Below, one piece after another: positions 23,675-37,400 of a stretch of DNA of 64,000 nucleotides. The stretch lies in contig JAIXMP010000018.1 of NCBI GenBank assembly GCA_025677815.1, positions 186,001 through 250,000 of the forward strand, written 5' to 3'. Below the pieces are notes generated by a model, which was given only the letters and a program-made list of their open reading frames with translations, had not been told where the DNA came from and searched no databases. A program made the translations under genes and the position numbers. The stretch comes from Phascolomyces articulosus. Lineage: Eukaryota > Mucoromycota > Mucoromycetes > Mucorales > Lichtheimiaceae. Position 1 is the stretch's first letter; each line of letters opens with the position of its first letter.

Positions 23675-25693
23675 CGTGTCATCATCATGTATCTGGATAA
23701 GGATACGTAAATCCTACTGTAAAACAAATAGGAACAAAGAGATGCATACCTATACTTTACCTTTGGTAACCATATCGACTGGAGAATAACATATTGCTTT
23801 ACTCACTTCAAGTTCGACTAATATAGCAGTGTGTCTTTTGTTTTCACCAATGACAATACATTTTTTTATGATATCTTCGCTACAAACCTCCAATTCCATA
23901 AGCGAAGGGCACACCTTTTCCCCATTTTCCCTGTATATTTTATTGGTATAATTAGGTTTTTATTGTTAATACAGAAGGTAAATGACAATATGTGAATATA
24001 AGCTCTTACATTGTAAAGGTGTCCTCGATACGTCCAGCAAATGACCATATACATCGAGATTTATATTTTCCATTAAATGGATCAAGAACGAACAAATCTT
24101 TAGTTGCCAAATCCCCGTTAGGTCGATTGCCAATACCAGGTGTGAGGCTAGGATAATTATTTTTGATTACCAGTTGGTATATATCTTGCTCAAATGGTTC
24201 AAACAATATATATGGCATGGCAATGTTGGGAAATATATAACTATTTACTCCTAATGTATTATCGAAGAAATTTGTACCCAACGCCCCGAATTCTAATTTA
24301 GAGTTTAGCATAAACCATTGTTATTACGACATAGGTGTTGTTTTTTTATCTTTTCGGTATCCATTATTAAATTCTCAATTTTTTTTTATTATATTTTATA
24401 TAAAAATACTTAGGGTGATACACTTTAGAATATAAATGCTTACCTGTAACTGCATACATGGGAGTGAGACGCAACCCACCTTGTGATTTTAGAATTTTCT
24501 CAGTAGATAATTGCATGGGTGCACCACCAGCGAAGCATCCTTTAAACCTCCTTAATGTTGTAATTACTTTCATTTCTTCGTCCGGTGAAGATTCTTGTAT
24601 ATACTCACTCAGTTGATCCAATAGAACTGGAGTTGAATGGAGCCATACTGCTTTATGTTTTTCTGCTGCTGCAAGTACTTTGTGAAAAGTAAATAATGGA
24701 TCATGATGAAATACATGAACACTGGAACCAAGTAACATACTCCATAGAAGATATCCTAAGTATGGTTTGAATTTAAACCAATTGTTGATAACAATTAAAA
24801 ACTACACTTTGAGCAGTAGCATGCATAACATAAAAAAAGGAATTTACACTCTTACGAATAGCACTTGAACGCTCGATAGGTGTGGCTAACAACCATACAT
24901 CAGTTGGTTCCATCGCTATCTTAGTTATTGGATGTTGTTGTTGTTGTTGCGATGATGCTTTGCTATAATCATGGTTGGCTACTAGTAGATCTTGATCTTT
25001 CAATGATATTTCGATTACATTGTACAAGAAAGATCGATGACTACGATGGGTTGCTGTTGGAAACCCCGTGGTGGTCCCCCCTGTGACTAAGATGAACGCT
25101 GTGCTATCTGGACATGTAGTAGGAGTAGCCATATTTGACTTGATCTGTTGTTGTTCCCTTAATGATACTGATTTTGTTGCTATCTCGAGAAGACAATCAA
25201 TATTGTACTCTTTCCATGGTCTGACTGGGATCGTAATCTTCTTCTCTGCTACAGTAATAGTAGGAGAAGAATTCAGTCTGGTTTTAAAATACGATTCTAA
25301 AGCAATCACATAGGCAGGTGTTTCCAGTTGAAAGAGATGATCAGCAATGTGTCCTATGGAAGTGATGGTGAATGGATAGTACGCAAGGCCCAATTTCAAA
25401 ATTGTAAACAACATCAAGATTGAATGCACGGATGATGTATGCCCAAGAGTAGCGATACATTGTCTATTGGTGTCATGGACGGCTGGTAACAATATGGAGC
25501 CCCATTCACTGGCAAGGTATGTTGTTATTATATCCACTTGTTCATAGGTTAATGTTTTATATTCAAGTGATGAATTGGGTACTTGGTAGTGAATAAATGG
25601 CTCGCTTTTATGGCGCTTGACGGATACTTCGAATGCATGCGTGATGGAATCAAAGTCGGTATAATTTGGTAAGAAATCCTTCCTGTCACTCAT
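23385..25693 (-). CDS. Adenylate-forming (ANL superfamily) enzyme, stand-alone A domain
   Basis: Five exons (25693-24808, 24755-24444, 24292-24010, 23930-23761, 23635-23385) give 1902 nt, 633 aa. The order of AMP-binding motifs fits fungal NRPS-like/aminoadipate-reductase-type A domains: phosphate loop at about 203-215 (VTGGTTTGFPTAT), YAVTEFG at about 396-402, FAGRIEDTF near 486-492, and PLNKRLPLTKKETVFR near 578-592. The exon junction that completes the TEFG motif supports the model. The protein stops about 40 residues after the A10 motif, so it has no carrier domain and no reductase domain. The usual lysine of the phosphate loop (GxPK) is replaced (FPTAT), so activity may be altered. The first donor site (GTGTAG) is weak. 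The acid substrate cannot be told. Enzyme and ADH copies are neighbours, but no cluster is shown. Confidence 0.82.
23643..23672. repeat. AAT trinucleotide microsatellite
   Basis: About nine to ten AAT units in the last intron of the adenylate-forming enzyme gene, just inside its 3' splice site. Confidence 0.9.
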
Positions 25694-26059
25694 TAAAAAA
25701 ATATTTGAACAGTTTATATGTACTGCTGATGTGAAAGAAATAATGAAGAGGAAAAGATTTAGTCAATATCATTTTTAAATATAAAAAAATGATGGACCAT
25801 CATAAGGAGCAGCTTTGCATATTAATTAAATAAAAATCCCCCAGGAAGAAAACGCCCAGTTTTATAATAATTAAAAAAAATCAAGGGGAAGGAGCATAGT
25901 TTCGCTGAAGCTAATATAACTACACCCCATTACATCTTTATAAAAAGGGTTACTGAATTATAAAAAGTGCATATCAACCCAGTCTTCTATGCTTTAACTC
26001 TTAGACTACTATGTATATAAGCAATAACAGCAAAATTCAATGGTGATAAAGTATCCCGT

Positions 26060-26090
<31 letters not shown>

Positions 26091-26290
26091 GTATTCGTAC
26101 TCAATAAACATAGGGCCAGGGTCAAGTGAATAACAAAAAGAAAGTTTTAATTAAAGAAAAAAAATGACAATTAGATAGTATGAATATAAATATATATGTA
26201 TGGGTGACTAGATAAAAAAAAAAAGAAAGCGAGGACGAGGGAGACAGAGAAATAGAGGGGCGGTGGGAAACACGATATGGTAATATTTTT
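25694..26290. repeat. Intergenic with 28-bp T run (26063-26090)
   Basis: Upstream region of the adenylate-forming enzyme and 3' flank of YPP1. A run of 28 T at 26063-26090 equals an A run on the minus strand about 200 bp past the YPP1 stop. A possible tail of an inserted piece or simple slippage; nothing coding is seen. Confidence 0.6.
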
Positions 26291-29200
26291 TTACACAAAT
26301 CTTGGTAAATCAGTAAAGGATCCCATGGGAGTAGCTTCATTCAATTCTACTGCATATAACAAACAACTCTTTGCTTGTTCAAAAGTTTCTTGTTGTTTAT
26401 AGACCATACCCAAAAGATACCTAAATAAGCAGACAAGGACAGAATTATATGAATATCAACACTTGAAACAAAATAGTGAATCACTCATATGAATGATAAA
26501 ACTTACCAAGCTTGCGGTCGATCCCAACCAGATCCTTTGGTAGCTCGTTCCAATAAACCTTCTGCCAATTCCCATTCATTCATATCCATATACGCAGATG
26601 CCAAATCAACGTGGGTTTGAATATGATCCGGTTCCAACATGAGAGCCTTTTTATAAGCATCCAATCCAATTTCCAACAACTCCTTGTTGTCAGGTTCTTC
26701 CTTTTTGTAGGTTTGAATACAAAGTTGACCTAACTGATGCCACACCACAGCATCCATCAAACCCAATTGTTCTGCTTCCACAATGGCTTTGCTGGCTTCT
26801 TCGAATCGACCCGATTTGATAAAGGTATTGGTCGACATGAGCCAAAGTTTCACCAAGAGTTGATGCCATCGTTCACGCTGGTTTCGTACAAAGGCACTAG
26901 CATTGTTGCTGGCATTCTGGGTAGTCGTAGAAACGGCAGTGGATGTGTTGGAAGCAAGAGAAAGAGTACTACCACTGAAGGAGTTACTTCGCATACTGGC
27001 CAATGAAAATTGGGGTGTTAGTGCTGTTGGGGCAATGATTTCGGATGCTGCTGAATCACGACGTAATTCCTCTGTGATAGATGAATGAGAAAAAAAAAGT
27101 TATTACTGTTGTCTTTCAGCGTTTTTTTTGTTGTTTGCAAATCAATGTCCACTGGTGTGTATTGTAATTTACCTGCAGTGGAGCCACGTTTGATGCTAAG
27201 GCGACTGTTTTGAGATGAATCTCGACGTAAACCATTGACAGCAGGATGAGCGGGAGGTTGAGCATGACCATTGGTAGTAGGGGTGGTAGTAGAACCTAAT
27301 CGTTTTCCAATATCAACAATGCTTTTCTTTCTAGATTTATCCTTTGTGGAACGTAAAGTCTCCGTTGACTTGCGTCGTCCCTTGGTACCATCTATGAGCT
27401 CATTCTTTGGTAAATCTTCGACCGTAGGAAGAGGCGGTGGTTGATTCTTGGAAACATCTACTGCACTACGTTTACTTGAAGAAACAGACAAACGCCGTAC
27501 ACCATCCAATGATTTCGATCGTGATGAACGTGTGGAACGTGGTGAAGAAGGTTCCTCCACAATGGCAGGAGGAGGTGAACCAGGCGAACCAGGAGATGAA
27601 GTTTTACGTTTCGAATCCAAATCCTTGACATTAATGGAAGCAATACGACGCAAACTTTCATTAGCTTGAACAGCTACTTGTGCTTCACTCATTCCAAGAC
27701 TTTGTGCCAACAAGGTATACATGGAAAATAATTCTCCATAGCCACGAAGTGCTGCATCAGGTCCATCCAATTCCTCCAATAATTCGAGTTGCGTAATACG
27801 AAGACGTAAATAAGCTTCACATTTATCGTGATAGGAACGACTATGTTTTTCATCAATGTTCCATGACAAGACGGGCATACCAAATGTAATATTGGTTGGT
27901 ACATTGATGGTACCACTGCCACATTCTTGCAAACCGGCTTGAATTGTTTGCAATGCTTGAGGTACCTGTTTAAATTGGTTGCAAGAGTTGAGGAGCGATA
28001 AGAGATGCCATGATGGAATATGATCAGGTTTCAATTGAAGTGATTTACCAATGGACGCAATGGCCGGAATAATATCCTTCATTTGGGCTTGTTGTAAAGC
28101 AATTTCATAATGGACTTTCCATGAATTAATGTCATAGTCTGATGCTCGGCGAAGGGAAGCTAATGCTTCTCCATGGTATATTGCTCGATTTTCAGGATTA
28201 TGTGCTAATTTTTTGAAGAAGGATGAAAAGTGTTAGTCGACATAATCATTGAAAATGGTATCCATCAAGTAGTTCAAAATATATATCTAAAAAAAAATTC
28301 TACTTACTTTGTGAAGCATAAAGACCATAAGCAGTACCACGCATACGATGACATGCCACCATAACAGGAGTCCATTCTTCCATACTATAATCGCATACAC
28401 TGGGGTCGATGTTGGATGCTAATTCAACAGATATATCACCAAGAAAAGCAGCTTGTTTTCCATTCCTTAATTCACGACCATATAATTGGATACCGGCCAA
28501 TAATACTTCGATAACATTGATTTCATTCTCGCTTTCATAAGTAACAGCATCGGTATTGGTTTCTTGGATATGGCGTAAAGAACTGAGTTTGCTGAGAATC
28601 AGTTCGACACGGGCTGAAATATCCAATTCTGCATAAGGGGTTGTTTCGACACCATTTTCGTCCGTCTTGTCGATATCAGGTAAACCCATCAATTCCATAT
28701 AGCTTCGTAAAGAATACAAAGCTTCTTCGTAGTTGCCGAGTCGCATAAATGTAAAGAAAATGAAGCGTGAAATACACATGCTGTTGAATGTGTGTTCTTT
28801 GGCTTTTTGGAAAAACTAGATAACAATTTCATGATATTAGAATGCAACATTGTAGGCTTTTTTTCACCAAAGAATATATGAGTTACCTGGAGGACTCGTC
28901 GAATATTACTGATTTCACCCCATCCAATGACATTATGAACATCCACAAAAAGATTGGCCAATTCAAGGACATATCGACATTTTTCTTGAGAATTGGAACG
29001 GATAGTGATGGAACTCAACAAATTTCTGTACAAGGCCGTCAAACAAAGTAACTCTTCATAAGCAGATGCTTTGCTACTTTTTTGGCTACTGCTGGATACC
29101 TTGGCCCCAGGTTGAGAACTAATGGGCATTGGATAATAAGTACCCTCTTGACATGCTTTAATAAGAAATCGACCATATTGTTGGAAAATTAGCCATCGTT

Positions 29201-30744
29201 TATGCATACGCCAATAAGGTGACCAATGAGAAGAGGCTAATTGCATGTATCCACGCAATAATGGTAACACTTGACGTGCTGGGCTCCTATTGTTTTTTTT
29301 AAAAAAAAAAGTCCATGGTTAAGTTATCGAACTAATAAGTAATGATTGGAAATTAAAAAAAATTCTACATACTCTGAACGAACATGAAGTAAAATGGCAC
29401 GATAGACACATTCTTCAATCCAATAAGATAACATTTCACCCTTTTCAGCTGGATGTTGGTCAAATACATCCCATGCTGCACCGTAGGTTTCAATAGCAGT
29501 AGGAATATCCCCTTTCATTTCGAAACAAATAGCTAATAAACAAGAATTTCTTGGTATTTTAGTTTCTTCACTATGAAAGATATACTTGCAATAATGATTA
29601 ATAACACACCTTTGATGACACGCGCTTGGATAAGTAAAACCATGCCATAACCAGAATGTACATCTTCCATACGTAATGCTAATCTAGCCAAGGATTCAAG
29701 AGCCTTGTCATAACGACCTGTTTCGAAATAAATCCGTGCGACAACGATTTTTGCCAACTAATAGTCAAGGTGGAAACAAATGAAATTAGTTTCTAATTTT
29801 GGATTTCCTCTTTTATGGTTGCACAATCAAAAAGAGGATACATTGAGATTATTTTTTCAAGCATACACCACCCCAGAATGGGTACACATTTCATTAATAA
29901 TCCTTTTCATTCCTCAAATGTTAATCATTTAATATGATTATTATGATTATGATTACGATTACTATTATTATTATTTTTACCTGTGCTTGACGATCATCTT
30001 TGGTTTGTAAATCGTCCGATTTTGTATGCTTTTTAATTAATTCTTGTAATGCTTTTAAATATTTTTCAGTATCAGCAGGGTTTAAACGAGGTGGAAGTGC
30101 AATGTTGGTAGGATCATCTTGACGATGAATAGCATCGGATTCGTGCATGAGTTCAGGGACATTGGGTGTAGGAATGAGTGTAGCAGTGGACTTGTTGACA
30201 CCGTTACTACCATTACTGCTACCATTGTTGCTAGAACCCCAAAGTGATTTTCGACTATGTGGTTGAAGTGGTTGTGCATCTTTTTTCGATATGGGAGTTA
30301 ATAATGCATCACTTTCTCTTCGAACATCCCATGCTTTTGATTCTCGATATTGTTGTTCTAGTGTTGTGGTTGTTTCTCCTTTACTAGTAATGACTTCTTT
30401 ACGTTGTTGATTTACAAATAATGAAAATTTGGCTTCGTAGGTTGCTGTTGCCACAATCACTATGGAGATTTGAGTAAAAAAATTAGTTTATGTTTCTAGT
30501 TCTTCTTCTTCATTTCTTTCCCCCTTTGAAACAAATAAGGGAGAGAAAATATAAGACAGTCTGTGCGTATTTATTATAATTATTATTATGATGATGATCG
30601 ATCGATTTCTTGTTAGATACCTGATTCATCTGGATGATATTTCTTGTACCTTTTTGCAAGTTCAGGTATGACTGCCCAATTTCCTTGACATCGTGCAGTA
30701 TCTAGATCTGCTGCTGCTTGCAACGATTTTGAAAATGGTTCCAT
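26291..30744 (-). CDS. YPP1: YPP1/TTC7-like TPR protein of the PI4-kinase complex
   Basis: Nine exons (30744-30621, 30459-29981, 29757-29610, 29532-29373, 29286-28887, 28815-28308, 28204-27173, 27071-26507, 26420-26291) give 3546 nt, 1181 aa. The N terminus LDTARCQGNWAVIPELAKRY and the TPR helices (ARIYFETGRYDKALESLARL, MKGDIPTAIETYGAAWDVF, LGNYEEALYSLRSYMEL, SGRFEEASKAIVEAEQLG, and a last pair with ALMLEPDHIQTHVDLASAYM) fit TTC7 in animals and Ypp1 in yeast, which with Efr3 anchors the PI4-kinase Stt4/PI4KA at the plasma membrane. It is longer than yeast Ypp1 (817 aa). The extra length is a Ser/Thr/Pro/Lys-rich insert between TPR blocks (exons 7-8, with SSPGSPGSPPP and many RRxS sites) and a Ser/Asn-rich insert in exon 2. 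The insert has several likely basic-directed phosphosites. Confidence 0.92.
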
Positions 30745-31310
30745 TTGTTATAATTATTATTATTTTCAATGAATTAAGTTATAAATACAAAAAAAAGGAA
30801 AGGAAAGGGGTGAAAAAAAAGGTGTGGGGGTGAAGTGAGTGTTGGGTTGGATTCAATCGGAAGAAGAAAAAGAAGTTCAAGACCAAACAACAAAAAGACC
30901 CGTTTCATTTTTTTTATATAGAAAACGATATTTATTTGGTGTATTCCCACGTGCTTTTCTTGGCTTGAGAGTATCTTTCAGAAACTAAAGTAAAATTCTA
31001 GCTTCATTTTCGAGATTCAATTTATAATAAACGATTTCACTTGTCATATTGATCTTAAACCATCCTCTTTTTTTTCTTCTTTAAATTTGATATATGTTCT
31101 TTAATCATCTTTTTTCTCTTCAAAAGGGAAAACAATAAAGGGGGATAATAGTTTTTTTTTTAATCTTGTAAAAAAAAAGTTATATGTATTTTTTCTTCAA
31201 GCTACAAACGAGAGAGAGAGAGAAATAGTATTGATAGGTTGGTTGTGTGTGTGTGTATATATAATGAGATAATAGAGAAAGAAAGAAAAAAGAGTCTGTG
31301 TGTCAATTTG

Positions 31311-31345
<35 letters not shown>

Positions 31346-31594
31346 TGTTATTGATGGTGTCTGGATTGGATTTAGATGTAATTGTTTCTTTTGTTTTAAC
31401 TACTAAAAATGACTAACTAACTAGAAAAGATATAAAAAAAATTGGATAAAAAAACAAACTATTACGTATATCAAAGAAAAATTGTGTCAAACTGAAAAAT
31501 AGGTGGTGCTTTTTTTTATGCATTGTGGAATTTTGTCATGTAAAAATATATAAAGTTTGTTTTTTTAACCTTTTTCTTTTTTAACTTTTCACAC
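30745..31594. repeat. Intergenic with GT and GA microsatellites
   Basis: Upstream of YPP1 and 3' flank of ARF1. It holds a GT repeat at about 31309-31343, a shorter GT repeat at 31244-31256 and a GA run at 31209-31222. No gene seen. Confidence 0.75.
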
Positions 31595-33761
<2,167 letters not shown>

Positions 33762-35204
33762 TTATACCTCCAAAACAATTCTAAATCTTGCTTTGCCTCC
33801 TTTCACATTCAAAATAACATCCTCAATCTTCTCCATGGGATATTTTTGAATCCATGGTTTCACATTCTTTTCACTTGCAAACGTCAACATATCTCGTATT
33901 TGTTTGGGCGATCCCACAGCTGCACCCACAATAGTAATTTGACGATGTAACATAATACTTGCAGGAATCCCTTCAAGAAAACTTCCTGGCGCCGTCGTCA
34001 AAATAAAGATACCATTGGGTTCCATCAATGAAAGATAAGGTGACCAATCAAATTCAATACCAAAGCTAGTGCACATAATGATATGAGATAATGTACAGTT
34101 GTTTTCTTGAAATGCAGTTGTGGCGGAAGATACAATATAATCATCTGCTCCCAAAGCTTTGGCATCCTCTCGTTTTTTATCTGATGATGAAAATACGACT
34201 ACTTCAGCTCCCATTGCTTTCGCCCATTGAACGGCAAAATGGCCTAATCCACCTATTATAGTATAGTGAGAGTGAGATCAAGTTTTTTTGCTTTTATACA
34301 TTTGGACAGTTATAAATTTTTATATTTACCAAGACCAATCACACCAACGCGAGAACCTTTTGTTACGCCATACTTTTTCAATGGTGCATACGTAGCGATA
34401 CCACCACAAAAGTAACTGATCATAGTCTTATTAGCTTTTCGTTGGTATTTGCCAAGATAACACCACTCTCATTCCCAGTCCAATGTCGTGATCCATAAAA
34501 AAATTACCTTGCAGCAAGTTCATTTGAAATATTATCAGGAATTTTGAATACAAAATGTTCTTTTCCTCGCCATTTTGTTCCAAATCCACCATAGATTTTA
34601 TCTCCATTAGACCAATGACCCGTATATGTCCGTGTGGTCCCGTTCCGGCATAAGTTTTCTTGGTCATTCTTACACTCTTTGCATTGATGACATGAATCAC
34701 AGTGTGCGCCTATACCCACGCGATCGCCTACTTTCAACCGAGATATATCGGCTCCTACCTTGGTAACAATACCAGCAATCCTTTTTTTTCAATGATGGGA
34801 AGAATCAATTTCGTGTTTGTGTTCACAATAATAAAGTCCACCTATTATAATACGAAAATGGGTCTACTCTGCTGCTCAGTATTACTTACTCATGTCCTAA
34901 AACGCAAGGATAGTCCGTTGGTCCCCAATCACTGTTCATTACATGAAGATCAGTAGCACAGATGCCACAATGAGTTATTTTAATCTCTACATCGTCATCT
35001 TGAAAAGTTTTCAGTGGAAGTTGACGCCACTCTAACGGTTGTCCTTTAATTTTATAAATATTTGTATGTTTGCGTGAGTGAATAAATAGTCCAGCATATA
35101 CAATGGTATATAATATTTCAAACAATACACACACCTTTCCCAGGACAAGCCCATCCATAGAAACTATCATTATCAGCAACTGTAGAAGTAGGAGAGGAAA
35201 GCAT
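33762..35204 (-). CDS. Zinc-dependent alcohol dehydrogenase (ADH6/cinnamyl-type), intact copy
   Basis: Five exons (35204-35135, 35043-34890, 34780-34508, 34415-34330, 34252-33762) give 1074 nt, 357 aa, the normal length for the CAD/ADH6 group. Catalytic zinc ligands: Cys49 in HCGIC, His/Glu in GHE near 72-74, and the Cys in YFCGG near 169. Structural zinc: CDSCHQCKECKNDQENLC. NAD(P)-binding GLGGLGHFAVQWAKAMG spans the exon 4/5 junction. The start ATG gives MLSSPTSTVADND before the conserved GWACPGKGQPLEW. The 3' splice site of exon 4 lies inside GATCAG, one codon later than a first look suggests; with it the alignment to copy 1 has no gap. Likely NADP(H)-dependent aldehyde/alcohol interconversion in the cytosol; substrate unknown. 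It is the only unbroken member of the three copies here. Confidence 0.92.
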
Positions 35205-35996
35205 GAAAAAGAAAATGTGCAAAATGGGATCAAAAGAATGAACTGAACACATTTTTATTATAAATAGTACTTTCATCTGTTCATGCATGATTATTTGCGA
35301 TACATGAACTGAGGGTTCACATCTACTACCAGCAAGTACCAGACTCAGCCAATGATCACCAACAAGAAGTAACAGCCAGGAAGCAAAAATGCAGTAAATA
35401 TTTGTGTTTTTTTATTTTATGTTTCACAAAACAATTACACAAATGCAACTTCTTGTATGCTTAAATAACTTTATCAACAAAAACCAGTTTTATTTTGCAT
35501 GATGCTAGTAAGCAAAAATTGTCCATAGATTGTTGAGTATCCAGTTGAACATTCTTCATAATCGAGATTTCTTCCTTGAAAGACTATAGGACTAAATACC
35601 ACTGGATTTCGAACAACGGTATCCCCAAACTTATCATAGTCAAGCTGTCACCTAAAGAAACGTCCTTATTCCTACAGAGTGTATTGACAAGAATGGAGGT
35701 GTATCGTTTGGTGTAATTTCACTCGCAGCTTGAAGTTGTTCAAGAGTACAAACATATCTCATTGTTGGACTTCTGGTACGACGGGACAAAAGAACCAAGA
35801 ACAAATACGATGAAAATGTTTTGTTTTATTTAATGTCTCCGTTGAACACAGCGTCTGGTCGGACATATTTGTTCGAGACAAATCGAAAAAGCATAAAGTT
35901 TAGAAAAAACTCTGTTGAGACACAGGGAAAAGGTAAAGGGGAGAATGAAAGAGTACAAAAGTTAACGTAGTAGTTCGTATGATATTACAATTGTTA
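35205..35996 (-). other. Intergenic with possible coding relic (35474-35645)
   Basis: On the minus strand 35645-35474 reads as one clean frame beginning QLDYDKFGDTVVRNP and ending in TGA after SIMQNKTGFC. Before it, about 35790-35660, another frame reads TLEQLQAASEITPNDTPPF. They look like one protein split by a frameshift or a missed intron. I do not recognise the family. Confidence 0.35.
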
Positions 35997-36242
35997 TTAA
36001 GAAACATAAAGGTTCAAGTCTGTCGTGTCCATAAGATCGGATAGAATAAATAAGTAAAGTCTGTGCCACATCCAAAATAGGATGAGGTAAAAACAAGGAT
36101 AAAGAATAAGATTAACGCCATGACCAGGTACATCGGAACAGATGTACCGAATAAGGCATGCGAATAAAATAATAAGAATAAGGGATCCATAAACGCCTTG
36201 TGTCATGGACAGGCGTAAGATAATAGGAACAGTTCCCATCAT
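35997..36242 (-). CDS. Possible small membrane protein (hypothetical)
   Basis: An ATG frame of 81 codons starting MMGTVPIILRL with two to three hydrophobic helices (GSLILIILFACLIRYI; LILYPCFYLILFWMW; a third short one). It may continue after a GTTTCT donor into an exon following ..CTCAACAG at about 35911, which reads VFSKLYAFSICLEQICP to a stop at 35830. No family recognised; it could also be a decayed or chance frame. Confidence 0.3.
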   Translation of the reverse strand: MMGTVPIILRLSMTQGVYGSLILIILFACLIRYICSDVPGHGVNLILYPCFYLILFWMWHRLYLFILSDLMDTTDLNLYVS

Positions 36243-36526
36243 CGACAATATCTCTAATACAAATATGAACACAACAATAGTATATGTAAAGAAATAATAA
36301 GAAATATATATCTCACTGAAAAGTATAAAAGGACACCAATTTATCAGATAGTTGGAGCATCACTATTTTTATTAAATAAATCTATATAACAGTCTCAACG
36401 TATTCCTATCATCTTTACTTTTCTATTTTTACTACCTTTTATATTTTTCACAAAGTCGTAAATATGGGGGGGGCTGGGTATCCTAATGGTTTTTTTTTAT
36501 AAATATTATGTGGGATAGCTAATGGA

Positions 36527-36960
36527 TTATAGTTCACTTAACTGGTCTGGTTCTGGAGGAGGAGGAGGTTCAATCCATCGTAAAAGTGCCTTTCCAGGTT
36601 CTGGGTCGAGGTATTGTTGCATCGATGATGTTGGGTGTTGATAGTAATCCAATTCTGCTAGTAGTTGACAAAGTTTGGGCCATTTGTTTTGGAGCTGTAG
36701 TATTTTAAAGGGGGACGTTGGTTTGGATTTTGGTAATTTATTAATAAAAGAAGAAATCGGATCGTCTGTTTTTTGTCGAGGAATGTTTAAACGATTATGC
36801 AATCGGAGACCAAGAACAAATACCAGGCTGGTCATTGAAAAGCACCAACAGCATGGACTGGGATCTGTGTCAATAGTCAAAGGTGGTTTTGGGAATTTCT
36901 TTGAAATAGGTTTCATCAGAACAATCTGACTTGTTATGTTCCCGACACTGATCACAATCG
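36527..36960 (-). pseudogene. LINE ORF2 C-terminal relic
   Basis: The minus-strand frame ends with DDPISSFINKLPKSKPTSPF, then WPKLCQLLAELDYY and GKALLRWIEPP. This aligns with the C terminus of the LINE fragment at 42928-43578 (KDPISFVLNRLPKSPPTS, WPKVCYILSQM, GRALLVWIEPP). Sequence upstream (to about 37100) is broken among frames and holds Cys pairs (CKRC, CDQC). No A tail is left. It is an old, inactive copy of the same family. Confidence 0.75.
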
Positions 36961-37400
36961 CTCATATTACTGGCACCAGCAATGGATTTGAGATAGGAAA
37001 TATAATAGACCCGACCCAAACATAAGCAGCGTTTACACACATTCTTGGGACGAATAAATTCATATGTAATCCGCTTCTGGAGTCAAAAAGTTCTCGTATT
37101 ACCTCTAATGCGAGAATAGCAGTGCCAGATACAAGAGACATTACATGTTAAATTATATTTTACATTAGTAATATTTGTATTCTAATCTCATAAGATAGGA
37201 GTAATACCACTTCATTCCTTTGTAGTAAATGTAAGATGTAAAAATAGACTTTATCTTTTTTATTTTACTAACTCAATAATATATAAATATACTAATATTT
37301 ATATCTAATAAGTATCAACAGTAGTTTGTGGAAAATACTATGAAAATAGTAGGTAATATATATATATATATAAACTAGTTTTAAATCATTCTATATATTA
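36961..37400. other. AT-rich intergenic, probably further LINE decay
   Basis: To about 37130 it may still be LINE-derived; beyond that it is AT-rich with a TA dinucleotide run near 37357-37370. It includes the 3' flank of the questin-oxidase-like gene. Confidence 0.45.
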
